From a bacterium (GTDB lineage Bacteria > Eisenbacteria > RBG-16-71-46 > CAIMUX01): DNA of 51,704 nt. The stretch is from NCBI GenBank assembly GCA_030431975.1, contig JAUIHP010000032.1, positions 1 to 51,704 on the forward strand, read 5' to 3'. Shown piece by piece: positions 16,447 to 24,632 of the stretch. A program made the position numbers and the translations under genes. A model generated the notes under the pieces. That model saw only the letters and a program-made list of their open reading frames with translations, had not been told where the DNA came from and made no database searches. The stretch's first letter is position 1, and the number at the start of each line of letters is the position of its first letter.

Positions 16447-16560
16447 TACAATTCTCCTCGAAAGCGACGCACAGCGTCGGCTTGGCTCAGAATCGTATGG
16501 TCATTGCACTACGATTCTTGACCAGAATAGTGATTATTATTTGTTTGGTCAAGAATTGTA
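16447..16560. promoter_or_regulatory. Four-site operator array of the second AbiE module
   Basis: Four related 9-mers: TACAATTCT (16447-16455), AGAATCGTA (16489-16497), TACGATTCT (16510-16518) and AGAATTGTA (16552-16560). They form two inverted pairs of identical geometry, each with a 33-bp gap, and the second pair lies exactly 63 bp from the first. All start-to-start offsets (42, 21, 42) are multiples of 21 bp, two helical turns, so every site should face the same side of the DNA. The outer pair extends to 15-bp arms with one mismatch (16510-16524, 16546-16560). The promoter lies inside the second pair and the first site touches the ribosome-binding site. The stretch is AT-rich compared with its surroundings. 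Confidence 0.7.
16524..16552 (-). promoter_or_regulatory. Promoter of the second AbiE operon
   Basis: On the minus strand, TTGACC (16547-16552) and TATTCT (16524-16529) are separated by exactly 17 bp, with an AT-rich spacer. This fits a sigma-70-type promoter and places the transcript start near 16517, inside the operator array. Both boxes lie within or next to the 15-bp inverted arms, so bound AbiEi would block polymerase. Confidence 0.6.
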
Positions 16561-16762
16561 TTGATCCGTCACCTGCCATCCACATCCGTCTCGGCGCCGC
16601 TCTTTGCACCAGTCCGGATCCGACGACCCAGAGAAGTCGCTGCTTGAGAACTCCCGGAGCTCAATCAAAAATGTGCGGTCGCTCACACTATTCGCATCAA
16701 AACTGTGATTCCCGTCACGTTTTTGCCACGAAAGCCCCTATCAAACAGCGAGGAGATCGACC

Positions 16763-17675
16763 TTGGACCTGATCGGCAACACCCCACTCGTCAAGCTTCG
16801 CAACCTGCCGGACGCGGACTCCGCGGACATCTATGTAAAGTTCGAGGGTGCGAATCCGACCGGAAGCATGAAGGATCGAATGGCCTTGTCGATGATCGAG
16901 GGGTGCCGAGCGCCGGGGTGAGCTTGGACCTGGCGGCAGAGTGGTCGAGTACACCGGCGGGAGCACGGGTAGCTCGCTCGCGATGGTCTGCGCGACCCGG
17001 GGCTATGACGCCCACTTCGTGTCGTCGAATGGCTTCGCCGAAGAGAAGCTCCAGACGATGCGAGCCTTTGGGGCAACCGTCGAGATTGTCCACGCCGAGA
17101 ACGGCATCCTGACCGCCGACGTCATCGATCGAATGATTGCCAGAGTGAAGGAGCTGATCGGTGAACCTGGAACGTTCTGGCCGGATCAGGTGAACAACAA
17201 CGACAACAAGCTCGGATACCACCCGATGGGGCGCGAGATCCTCCGGAAGCTGGGTACAGGCATCGACGAGTTCGTGATGGCCGTGGGGGGAGGGGGCTGC
17301 ATCTCGGGAAACGCCGAGATCCTCAAAGAGGCGATCCCGTCAATGAGGGTCGTTGGGGTGGAGCCCTATCACGTCCGCAACATCTCCGGCGGGGACACGA
17401 CAGGGACTCACCGTCTCGAGGGAATCGGGTTGTCTTTCGTGCCCACCATCCTAAGGCGGGATCTGATCGACGAAGTCATCCCGGTTAAGGACGAGGATGC
17501 CTACGCGACGGCGCGGGCTCTCAGCCGTAGGGAAGGAATCCTTGGGGGCGCAACTTCGGGAGCCAACGTCTGGGCAGCCCTGCAGCGAGCACGAGAGCTC
17601 GGTCCTGGAAAAACAGTCGTCACTGTGGTCTGTGATACCGGGCTTCGGTACCTGAGTGGTGACCTCTATTGCTAG
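16763..17675 (+). pseudogene. Cysteine synthase-like PLP enzyme, frameshifted
   Basis: Read across one frameshift, this is a ~303-residue enzyme of the cysteine synthase/cystathionine beta-synthase family (fold type II PLP). It starts with TTG at 16763, 7 bp after AGGAG: DLIGNTPLVKLRNLPDADS, then PTGSMKDRMA with the PLP lysine. The frame breaks at the GGGG run 16900-16903; removing one G restores MIEGAERRGELGPGGRVVEY. After that come TGGSTGSSLAM (substrate loop), VGGGGCISGN (phosphate loop), EGILGGATSGANVWA and VVCDTGLRYLSGDLY. Both halves are otherwise intact, so this is either a recent mutation or an error in the sequence. Nothing in the neighbourhood adds a sulfur-metabolism context. Without repair, only a 244-residue fragment lacking the PLP lysine could be made (from 16941). 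Confidence 0.82.
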
Positions 17676-17680
17676 GGAGA

Positions 17681-19681
17681 TCATCTCCCCAATCTCCTCA
17701 AACGAGAGTCGATCTCGGAAACGGACTCCCGGTTTCCATTCGACTCGAAGATTGGCCGTGCAGCTTCGTAGTGAAAGCGGGCGAGGTCCAGCTCTCTTCG
17801 ACCCTCCTGAAGGATTCCCGCGACGAAGTGGGTCTGCGCGAGGCTCGATGAATCCAACCCGCCTTCCAACAGCGCCAGATTTGATTCGAGTACGTCCATC
17901 GCCCTGTCCGGCCGCCCGTCGTTCATCAGCGCGACGGCCAGGTTCACTCGGAGTCGGCTGACCCGAATGTCATTGGCGGGTTCCGCGGGTTGGCTGAGGA
18001 GAAACTGCAGGCTTCGTTCGATCGCGTCGATCGCCAGGCTCGGTTCTCCTTTGCTCATGTGGTACGTAGCGAGCTCGTCGGTTGCGATTGCGTATCTGTC
18101 GAGATCCAAGTCGAGCTTGGCTGACGCCAGACCCCACTTCGCAATCACGTACGGTTCAAGATTCCTCGCTTCTTCCAGGTCCAGAGCCGGATCCAGTCGA
18201 TGCACGATGAGTTCGCGCGAGTGATAGACGGGTTCGAGATACGGCAGAGAGTCGACAAGACTGAGAAAGCGGAGCCACGGAAACTCGGCGTATTCCTGCT
18301 GTCCGTAGGCGAGGTAGCGGATGTTTCTCTCGGCGGAGTGAGCCAGAAGCTCGCTGTAGGACATTCTGGCGGTTGGATAAAACCGGGGCTCCATCCCCGC
18401 GTAGAAGGCTAGATGAGGTTTTCTTGCGAGCAGGAAGGCCCCTTCCGAATCTGGGTCGGCAGCCAGGTGGTCTGCCGCTTCGAGGACGTGGAGCGGCAGC
18501 TCGTCATGAAAGACTCTTTCGTTCTCGATGACTTCCTTTCCGAAGGAGGTGGCCAGAAGAAGGACTGCGATCGTTGTCGCGATTCGGGCGAAGCGGCCCT
18601 TCCACGCTGTCAACGCAATCACAACCAAGGTCAGATAGGTGGGGACCAGGAACAACGAGAACCTTGGTACCCAAAAGACCAACGCCATGACGCCCAGGTA
18701 GCCTAGAGAGAAGACGAAGAAGGCCGCGCGAGCTCGGCTCCGTCCTCGAATCAAAAGCACGATCGCTCCGACAGAAGCCAGGACCCCGACAATCCAAGGA
18801 AAGAGAATGTTGAAGTCGAGCCGGACGTGCTCCGGGATGTTGGCGAAGTAACGGCGAAAGAAGTGGATTGGATCGTGAGCGATCAACTGCCAGATCGTAT
18901 CGAATTCCGGGGAGGTCCCGTCCGCGCGAGGAGGATAGAATTCCAGCCTGACGTTCTCGAGGTTCCTCGTTTGAAGAGGCTTTCCGGTCTTGAAGAACTG
19001 AAAAAGAATCCACGGACAGATCGCAACGATGAAACCCGCGCTGTAGCGAAGGGCCGCCCTTATGCGATCCGCGAAGCCCGCGCCTGCGGGATAGAAGCTC
19101 AGACAGGCGATCGCAGCCGGCAGAAGAAAGATCCCGTTGTAGCGGGTGAGGAATGCGATTCCGCCTACGAGTCCGGCCCGAAAGTAGTTTGACGTTCCGT
19201 TTCCCAAGAACAGGTAGATGCTGAGAAGTGACAGATCCAGAAAGAGAATGTCTGTCGATGCTCGGTGGGATTGGACAAAGAAGATCGGCGTGACTGAGAG
19301 GAGGACGCAAGCCCAAACGGCAACGCTCCGGTCGAAGAGTCGTCGCACCAAGGCGTACATCAGAACGATCGTGAATCCGGAACCGATGACGTTGATCAAG
19401 ACTCCGGATCGGTACCAGTCCTGAACCATGGCGAAGACGGCCGTCAAAAGGAAAGGATAGACGGGCCCCTTGAAGAGATAGCTTTCGGGGGAAAGCTCTC
19501 CGTTCCACAGCTTTCTCGCGGCGGGCGCGAGATCGGCGTAGAAGTCCGTCTCGACTCCGGTGTTTCCGATGGGGAAGTAGCTGAGGTGAACGAGGAACGA
19601 CACCGAGGCGAAGGCAAGAGCGTAGCACCAGGGGAACAGGCGATCGAATCGTCGATTCTCGGAGTCAGTCTCAGAAGTCAT
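17681..19681 (-). CDS. ArnT/GT39-like membrane glycosyltransferase with C-terminal TPR region
   Basis: A 666-residue integral membrane protein. About ten to twelve hydrophobic helices occupy residues 15-400. The first periplasmic loop holds GVETDFYADLAPAARKLWNG with the ETD acidic pair, followed by FKGPVYPFLL, the pattern of polyprenol-phosphate-sugar transferases (GT39/GT83, PMT_2 fold). Family members move a sugar from a lipid carrier to protein or lipid A on the periplasmic side. From about 400 the protein is soluble, and residues about 530-660 contain TPR-like helices (LSLAIDAIERSLQFLL, DRAMDVLESNLALLEGG, LDLARFHYEAARPIFESNGN). A TPR tail is not part of the core family. AGAGG lies just before the ATG. 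It converges with the frameshifted PLP-enzyme gene, 5 bp apart. Confidence 0.8.
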   Translation of the reverse strand: MTSETDSENRRFDRLFPWCYALAFASVSFLVHLSYFPIGNTGVETDFYADLAPAARKLWNGELSPESYLFKGPVYPFLLTAVFAMVQDWYRSGVLINVIGSGFTIVLMYALVRRLFDRSVAVWACVLLSVTPIFFVQSHRASTDILFLDLSLLSIYLFLGNGTSNYFRAGLVGGIAFLTRYNGIFLLPAAIACLSFYPAGAGFADRIRAALRYSAGFIVAICPWILFQFFKTGKPLQTRNLENVRLEFYPPRADGTSPEFDTIWQLIAHDPIHFFRRYFANIPEHVRLDFNILFPWIVGVLASVGAIVLLIRGRSRARAAFFVFSLGYLGVMALVFWVPRFSLFLVPTYLTLVVIALTAWKGRFARIATTIAVLLLATSFGKEVIENERVFHDELPLHVLEAADHLAADPDSEGAFLLARKPHLAFYAGMEPRFYPTARMSYSELLAHSAERNIRYLAYGQQEYAEFPWLRFLSLVDSLPYLEPVYHSRELIVHRLDPALDLEEARNLEPYVIAKWGLASAKLDLDLDRYAIATDELATYHMSKGEPSLAIDAIERSLQFLLSQPAEPANDIRVSRLRVNLAVALMNDGRPDRAMDVLESNLALLEGGLDSSSLAQTHFVAGILQEGRRELDLARFHYEAARPIFESNGNRESVSEIDSRLRRLGR

Positions 19682-19704
19682 CGCCTCTACTTTAGCATGC
19701 CGGG

Positions 19705-19794
19705 TTCAGATCCAAATCCCCGCCCCTGCCGCGTTTAGGCGCTTCTGGCGCGCTGGATTCAAATCCAGGTCCTCGTTCCTGCCACGTTCAGGCG
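19705..19794. repeat. Imperfect 37-bp direct repeat (two copies)
   Basis: Copies at 19705-19741 and 19758-19794 start TTCA(G/A)ATCCA and end GTT(T/C)AGGCG. They agree at 29 of 37 positions and all eight differences are transitions. The second copy overlaps a palindrome, CTGGATTCAAATCCAG (19753-19768). They sit in the 332-bp gap upstream of the glycosyltransferase gene. The remaining gap up to the next gene's ATG at 20014 shows only a GAGGA ribosome site. Confidence 0.5.
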
Positions 19795-20013
19795 ATCGCC
19801 GGGCCATTGGGATCGCCATGACCAAGATCTGTCCAACGAGAAGTGATTCGCCATCAGGGGCGGTGCGGTTTGCGTCGGGGGTGCCTGTTATGACATACTC
19901 TCCGCCCAAGAAAAGGACACCTGCCGGGAGCGCCGCACGGGTGTACTAGATCGCCGCGGGGGACCAACCTCCGCGAGCCTGGATCAACGAGAGTGAAGGA
20001 AAGGATCTGAGGA

Positions 20014-20763
20014 ATGAGAGTCGATACCGCTGTCTTCGTAAGGATCGGATGCACCGTGGGGATTGGTGCTGTCGCCTTCGCGACCGTGATGACCTCTTCC
20101 GCCTTGGCAGAGGAGGTGACGGTGACGGTTGTTGAAGAAGATGGATCGGCAGTCACCACCCATGATGGGTTGGAACATACCGCTCCGGAGGGTCCCGGAA
20201 GGACTCAAGAGGCGAGCACCGGCGCGCTGACTCCCGTTGGGCCGTTTGTCGGGGACAAGTCGGAAGGGTTCACGACCCAGACGACTGGAGCAAGCAACTG
20301 CGTCATCGAACGCGTTTTCGACAACATGGCGGATCTGTGCTCGACGGGCGGATGCCTCATCGTCACCGACACCTGGGCCTTCAGCTGCACGATTGCGTCC
20401 AACAACACGCCTCGTTTGGCCGGGTCCTGTAGCGGCTACTCGGTATACACGTTCGACATGCCGATTTCGGCGTTTGGCGGCTATTTCGGCAGCAACGCCC
20501 AGGGTCCCGTTAACGGAACCGCGCGTTTCTACAACGGCGACCTCCTGCTCGACACGGTCGACATCGCGATCGAGCCCGGCTGTGCCTGGGCCTGGAGCGG
20601 TTGGGAGGCTCCGGACGCCATCATCACCCGAGTCGAAGTCGAGAGCGACGTCTTCGGCGGCGCCTTCATTCAGATGGACGACATGGAGGTCAACTTCGGT
20701 GACCCTGTTCCGGCGATCGAGGAGAGTTGGGGAAGAATCAAGACGAAGTACGCTGATCGCTAA
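20014..20763 (+). CDS. Secreted protein of unknown function
   Basis: A 249-residue exported protein. A long signal peptide (GIGAVAFATVMTSSALAEE, cleavage near residue 32) is followed by a low-complexity acidic segment. A beta-rich domain (about 75-230) contains paired cysteines (NCVIERVF, LCSTGGCLIVTDTWAFSC, GSCSGYSVYTFDM). GGYFGSNAQGPVNGTARFYN and VEVESDVFGGAFIQMDDMEV are the pattern seen in PEP-CTERM-type beta-sandwich proteins, but there is no PEP-CTERM tail here. GAGGA lies just before the ATG, and a strong terminator follows at 20850. I do not recognise a specific function; a surface lectin-like role is possible but unsupported. Confidence 0.75.
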   Translation: MRVDTAVFVRIGCTVGIGAVAFATVMTSSALAEEVTVTVVEEDGSAVTTHDGLEHTAPEGPGRTQEASTGALTPVGPFVGDKSEGFTTQTTGASNCVIERVFDNMADLCSTGGCLIVTDTWAFSCTIASNNTPRLAGSCSGYSVYTFDMPISAFGGYFGSNAQGPVNGTARFYNGDLLLDTVDIAIEPGCAWAWSGWEAPDAIITRVEVESDVFGGAFIQMDDMEVNFGDPVPAIEESWGRIKTKYADR

Positions 20764-20849
20764 GTTGACGCATTCTGTAGCCGGTTCACTCGCCGACTGA
20801 TGTCGGCGCATTCCCTCAGCAGCCTTGGGAGTCGGCAAACAGTTGATGG

Positions 20850-20881
20850 AGACCTCGGAGGTATTCGCCTCCGGGGTCTTT
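20850..20881 (+). terminator. Rho-independent terminator
   Basis: A 12-bp stem (AGACCTCGGAGG with CCTCCGGGGTCT, one wobble pair) encloses a TATTCG loop, and a short T run follows. It lies 86 bp after the secreted-protein stop and before the convergent kinase gene ends at 20918, so it could serve both strands. Confidence 0.7.
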
Positions 20882-20917
20882 CCATATCCGCTGGTGTCCA
20901 GGCTCGACGAGGAATGA

Positions 20918-23900
20918 CTACGACGACCTGCCGACAAGCTCTTCTGCTTCAGGCAGGGTGAGACCCCTGCCCTCAACCACGAGCCGCTCGGTCTCCTCAT
21001 CCCCGAGCGCCGCAGAGACACTCGTACGAACCTCCGCCTCGAGACCCGGGAATCGGTGGTCCCAGAACCCGTCCCCCTCTTCCTTCAGCTGCTGTGCTAG
21101 CCCAAGCAAGAGACCGCCCCTTCGATGGTCTCCCGACATCGTGGCCCAACGTGCGAGCTGGATGGCCGTGCGACGTGCGTCGCCGCGACTCCCGACCTCC
21201 GACCAAATGTCCAGCGCATCGCCCAGGTGCTTGCCGGCTGCCTCCATACGACCGAGGTTCAACTCGATCTCGGAGAGTCGAGTCAGCTGCTCTGCCTTCC
21301 GGGTTCCGAATCCGGCTTCGCCGAAGAGTTCCGCGGACTCCGCCCGATAGAGGATTGCGTTCTCGAACTCTTCGAGGTTCTCGGCGGCGCCGGCCAGAAG
21401 GTCGAGGGCCAATGCCGTTCCCCACTTGTCGCCGAGCTTGCGCTTGATGGCGATGCACTCCTCGATCGGAGCTTTCGAAGACGCAAAGTCTTCCCGGTTC
21501 TGGCGACTGAAACCAACATTGTGAAGCAGCGTCGCGATCTGGGACTGGGTGGCCTTGTCGCGGTAAACGACCAGCGCCTCGTCATAGAGCCGGGCGGCTT
21601 CGTCTGCTTCGCCGAGCGCACTGAGAGTGTTGGCCAGATTCGCCTGGGCTCGGGCAATGTCCATCTCCGTTCCCACCTCGAGCCAGGCCTGCAAGGAAGC
21701 TTCACGGTATGTGCGCGCATCGTCGCGTTGCCAAAGGTGCGTCGAACAGACCGCAGCGGCTTCGAGTGCGGTGGCGCGATCGACGCTCGCTTTCTGTCCA
21801 CCGGGATGGGCGAGCACGCGTTTCGTAAGCTCGAGCCCATCCTCGCGGCGATGCTTGGCCCACCAGTAGATGTCCAGGTCGCCAACCATCCGCAGCCCGT
21901 CTTTCGCTCCCTCGTCGTCGGCAAGAGCGAACTCGATGGCGGCACGGACATTCTCGTGGTCCGCGGCGATGCGGTCGTGCCATTGCCGCTGCTCCGCCGT
22001 CCGCTCTTTCTCGCGCGACTGTCGAACCAAGTCGGCAAAGTAACCCCGGTGCTTGCGGCGAGTGATCGTTGCTTCGCCCTCGTTCTCCAGCTGCTCCTTT
22101 GCATACTCGCGAACCGACTCATACATGCGGTAGCGCGTGGTGAGATGAGACTCGATGGGTTTGCGGTCCCGAAAGACGAACGACCTCTCGAGGAGATTGG
22201 TGAACAAGTCGAGCACTTCCCACTCCTCGATGTTCACATCCGCACAGACTGCTTCCGCGGCTTCCAGCGTCCAACCACCGGCGAAGGCGGAGAGACGACG
22301 GAGAAGGACTCGCTCGTTCGTCTCCAGAAGTTCGTAGCTCCAGTCGATGAGCGCACGAAGCGTGCGGTGTCGCGGCGACGCGGTCTTCGCGCCGCGATTG
22401 AGGATCTTGAAGCGAGCGTCGATCCGATTCTTCAGATCCTCAGGAGGGAAGACGCTGGTCCGGGCGGCCGCCAGCTCGATTGCGAGCGGTAGCCCATCGA
22501 GGCGACGACAGATCTCTCCGACCGCCGGTGCGTTCTCCTGTGTCAGCTCGAAGTCCGGGTCGACGGCCTGCGCCCGGTCGGCGAAGAGGACAACGGCCGG
22601 ATTGGTTTGAATCTCGGCAACGGATTGTCCCTCGGCCGGGGTCGGTAGCGGAACCAGGGGAAAGAGCGACTCGCCGGCGACGCCCAGCGGGACCTGGCTC
22701 GTTGTCAGGATCCGGAGATTGGGGCTCGTACCTATCTCCGCGACGAAACTCCGACATGCATCGAGAAGGTGTTCTGCATTGTCGAGTACCAGAAGCATCG
22801 ACCGGGTACCGAGTGAGGAACGGATCGCGTCGAGTGTCGCCTGACCGGCGGCCGTCTCGACCTTGAGCACACTGGCGACCGTCGCTTCGATCTGCGAGGG
22901 CTCGGAGATTCCTGCCAGCTCGACGAACCAGGCGCCGTCGGGGTAGCGGTTGAGAACCGAGGACGCGAGTTCGAGAGCGATCCGCGTTTTGCCGCAGCCC
23001 CCGGGACCGACAACGGTCACGATGCGTTCGGACTCGAGCAGATCCTCGAGCTGGGCTCGCTCCTCATCCCGACCGAAGAAGCGGGTCAGGGCTCGCGGAA
23101 TGTTGTGCGCGACCTTCGCCTTCGGGGCCGGCGTCTCTCGGGACATACCGGCGTCTTGTGAAGCCTGAATGCTGTCGATGGCCTGCCGGACTTCGGCCAT
23201 GGAACTGATGCGCCGCTCCCGGTCCTTCTCCAGGCAGCCCGCCAGCAGAGCTCGAAGCGGTTCGGGAATCCGGTCCGCGTATTCGTCCCACCGCGGCTCC
23301 TGATCGAGGGTGGCCGACATCGTCTCCGCCGTCGAGGTCTGCATGAACGGCGAACGACCGGCCAGCGCTGCAAACAGAGTGCAGCCGAGAGCCCAGACGT
23401 CGGATTGAACGTCCGAGTGTTCTCCCCGCAGCTGCTCCGGGCTCATGTACCCGGGGGTTCCCGTGATCAGACCTTGGAGCGTCTCTTCGGATTTCACATG
23501 CAGCGACTTCGCGATGCCGAAGTCAAGAACCTTGGCCTGTCCCTCCGGAGTGATCTTGATGTTCTGCGGTTTGAGGTCGCGGTGGATGACACCCCGTTTG
23601 TGTGCGCTCTCCAGCGCCGATGCGACCTGACGTCCAATGGAGAGGGTTCTCTCCACGCTCCAGACCGTGTCGACGATCTGTTCGGCCATCGTCTCGCCCG
23701 GTACGTACTCAAGTGTCAGGAAGTGCAGGTCGTCTGCTTCTTCGAGAGTGTGAATCATCGCGATGTGCGGATGAGTCATGGCGGCCAGGAGCCGGGCCTC
23801 CTGTTGAAACCGTCGCAGGCTATCGGGTCGGTCACAAAGCGAAGGCGGGAGGACCTTGATCGCGATCTGCCGCTGGAGCTGCGGATCTTCCGCCAGGTAG

Positions 23901-24196
23901 ACGATCCCCATGCCGCCCCGACCGAGTTCGCCTGAGACGGTGTAACGACCGATGGTGTCGGGAGGCGTCTCGTGCCCCAGTTCGTTCGAGCGCGAGTTTG
24001 CGGTCGGTGGTTTCACCGTCCCAAGAATCGTTTCGAGAAAGGTCTCTCCGTCGTCGAAGGCAAGAAGGTCTTCCACCTCCTTACGGAGTTCGGTGTCGTC
24101 ACCGCACTCCGCGTCGAGGTAGGCGGCTCGATCATCGGGAGCCATTTCCCAGATCGCGGCCAGGATCTCTTTGACCTTGTCGAAACGGCCCGACAA
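20918..24196 (-). CDS. Serine/threonine protein kinase fused to STAND-type ATPase and TPR region
   Basis: A 1092-residue cytoplasmic regulator. Residues 84-343 are a complete Hanks-type kinase: GRGGMG loop (92-97), Lys114, HRDLKPQN (205-212), DFG (225-227), then GTPGYMSPEQL. Residues about 370-640 are an NB-ARC/STAND ATPase: RFFGRDEERAQL, Walker A GPGGCGKT (397-404), Walker B MLLVLDNAEHL (467-475), LPLAIELAAARTSVF. A winged-helix-like stretch (RTLRALIDWSYELLETNERV) and TPR-like repeats (about 700-1030) complete it. The start is TTG at 24194-24196 with AGGAGG about 10 bp upstream. No transmembrane helix or DNA-binding output domain is seen. Family knowledge suggests a signal-gated switch in which TPRs sense a partner, the ATPase assembles and the kinase phosphorylates targets. 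Confidence 0.92.
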   Translation of the reverse strand: MSGRFDKVKEILAAIWEMAPDDRAAYLDAECGDDTELRKEVEDLLAFDDGETFLETILGTVKPPTANSRSNELGHETPPDTIGRYTVSGELGRGGMGIVYLAEDPQLQRQIAIKVLPPSLCDRPDSLRRFQQEARLLAAMTHPHIAMIHTLEEADDLHFLTLEYVPGETMAEQIVDTVWSVERTLSIGRQVASALESAHKRGVIHRDLKPQNIKITPEGQAKVLDFGIAKSLHVKSEETLQGLITGTPGYMSPEQLRGEHSDVQSDVWALGCTLFAALAGRSPFMQTSTAETMSATLDQEPRWDEYADRIPEPLRALLAGCLEKDRERRISSMAEVRQAIDSIQASQDAGMSRETPAPKAKVAHNIPRALTRFFGRDEERAQLEDLLESERIVTVVGPGGCGKTRIALELASSVLNRYPDGAWFVELAGISEPSQIEATVASVLKVETAAGQATLDAIRSSLGTRSMLLVLDNAEHLLDACRSFVAEIGTSPNLRILTTSQVPLGVAGESLFPLVPLPTPAEGQSVAEIQTNPAVVLFADRAQAVDPDFELTQENAPAVGEICRRLDGLPLAIELAAARTSVFPPEDLKNRIDARFKILNRGAKTASPRHRTLRALIDWSYELLETNERVLLRRLSAFAGGWTLEAAEAVCADVNIEEWEVLDLFTNLLERSFVFRDRKPIESHLTTRYRMYESVREYAKEQLENEGEATITRRKHRGYFADLVRQSREKERTAEQRQWHDRIAADHENVRAAIEFALADDEGAKDGLRMVGDLDIYWWAKHRREDGLELTKRVLAHPGGQKASVDRATALEAAAVCSTHLWQRDDARTYREASLQAWLEVGTEMDIARAQANLANTLSALGEADEAARLYDEALVVYRDKATQSQIATLLHNVGFSRQNREDFASSKAPIEECIAIKRKLGDKWGTALALDLLAGAAENLEEFENAILYRAESAELFGEAGFGTRKAEQLTRLSEIELNLGRMEAAGKHLGDALDIWSEVGSRGDARRTAIQLARWATMSGDHRRGGLLLGLAQQLKEEGDGFWDHRFPGLEAEVRTSVSAALGDEETERLVVEGRGLTLPEAEELVGRSS

Positions 24197-24436
24197 CGGG
24201 ATGTGTCCTCCTGGGAGTGGATCGGTGACTGACGGTAGCCTCTAAGGATACCGCATTCGGATCGAAGTCCTCGACACCTGCGGCGATCGGCTCGCATGCC
24301 TTAGGTCCGGTGGCCAATGTTTGACGCAAACGACGTCGTTCGGTGTGTGAATGAGCCTTCCCGGTTCGACCCGACACTCGGTCTTGACCCTCTGCGCCGA
24401 AGTGAACCGGCGCGGTGTGCCTCGCCGTCCCGCATC

Positions 24437-24466
24437 TTGACAACCGCACAGCGACCATGGTTGAAT
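24437..24466 (+). promoter_or_regulatory. Candidate promoter for the LVIVD-repeat gene
   Basis: TTGACA (24437-24442), a perfect -35, is followed after 18 bp by TTGAAT (24461-24466), a fair -10. The pair lies about 165 bp before the chosen ATG at 24633. The rest of the 436-bp gap from the kinase start (24197-24632) shows no gene or repeat that I can support. Confidence 0.4.
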
Positions 24467-24632
24467 CGAAGACGTAGCTCGTGGAATTGGCTACGTCCCT
24501 CCTCTCCAATCTACGGGGCTTGTCTTCATGTCGATGCACGAGCCTCTCCAAGCCTGTTTTTTTCCTTATGGCCTCGCACATTGCGTTGGTTCTGGCGCCC
24601 ACTTTGACGCCGGAGAGAAAGGACGGCCCCAG

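Noticed and set aside
18504-19628. 374-residue minus-strand frame within the glycosyltransferase gene
   Set aside because: Same-strand shifted frame of the membrane protein, arginine/serine-rich with no hydrophobic helices.
19753-19768. tRNA T-arm-like sequence CTGGATTCAAATCCAG
   Set aside because: The palindrome does not give a 5-bp stem with a 7-base loop, and no acceptor, D or anticodon arm is found around it.
21125-22492. 455-residue plus-strand frame inside the kinase gene
   Set aside because: Antisense to the STAND and TPR parts of a well-supported gene; composition is arginine/glycine-rich without motifs.
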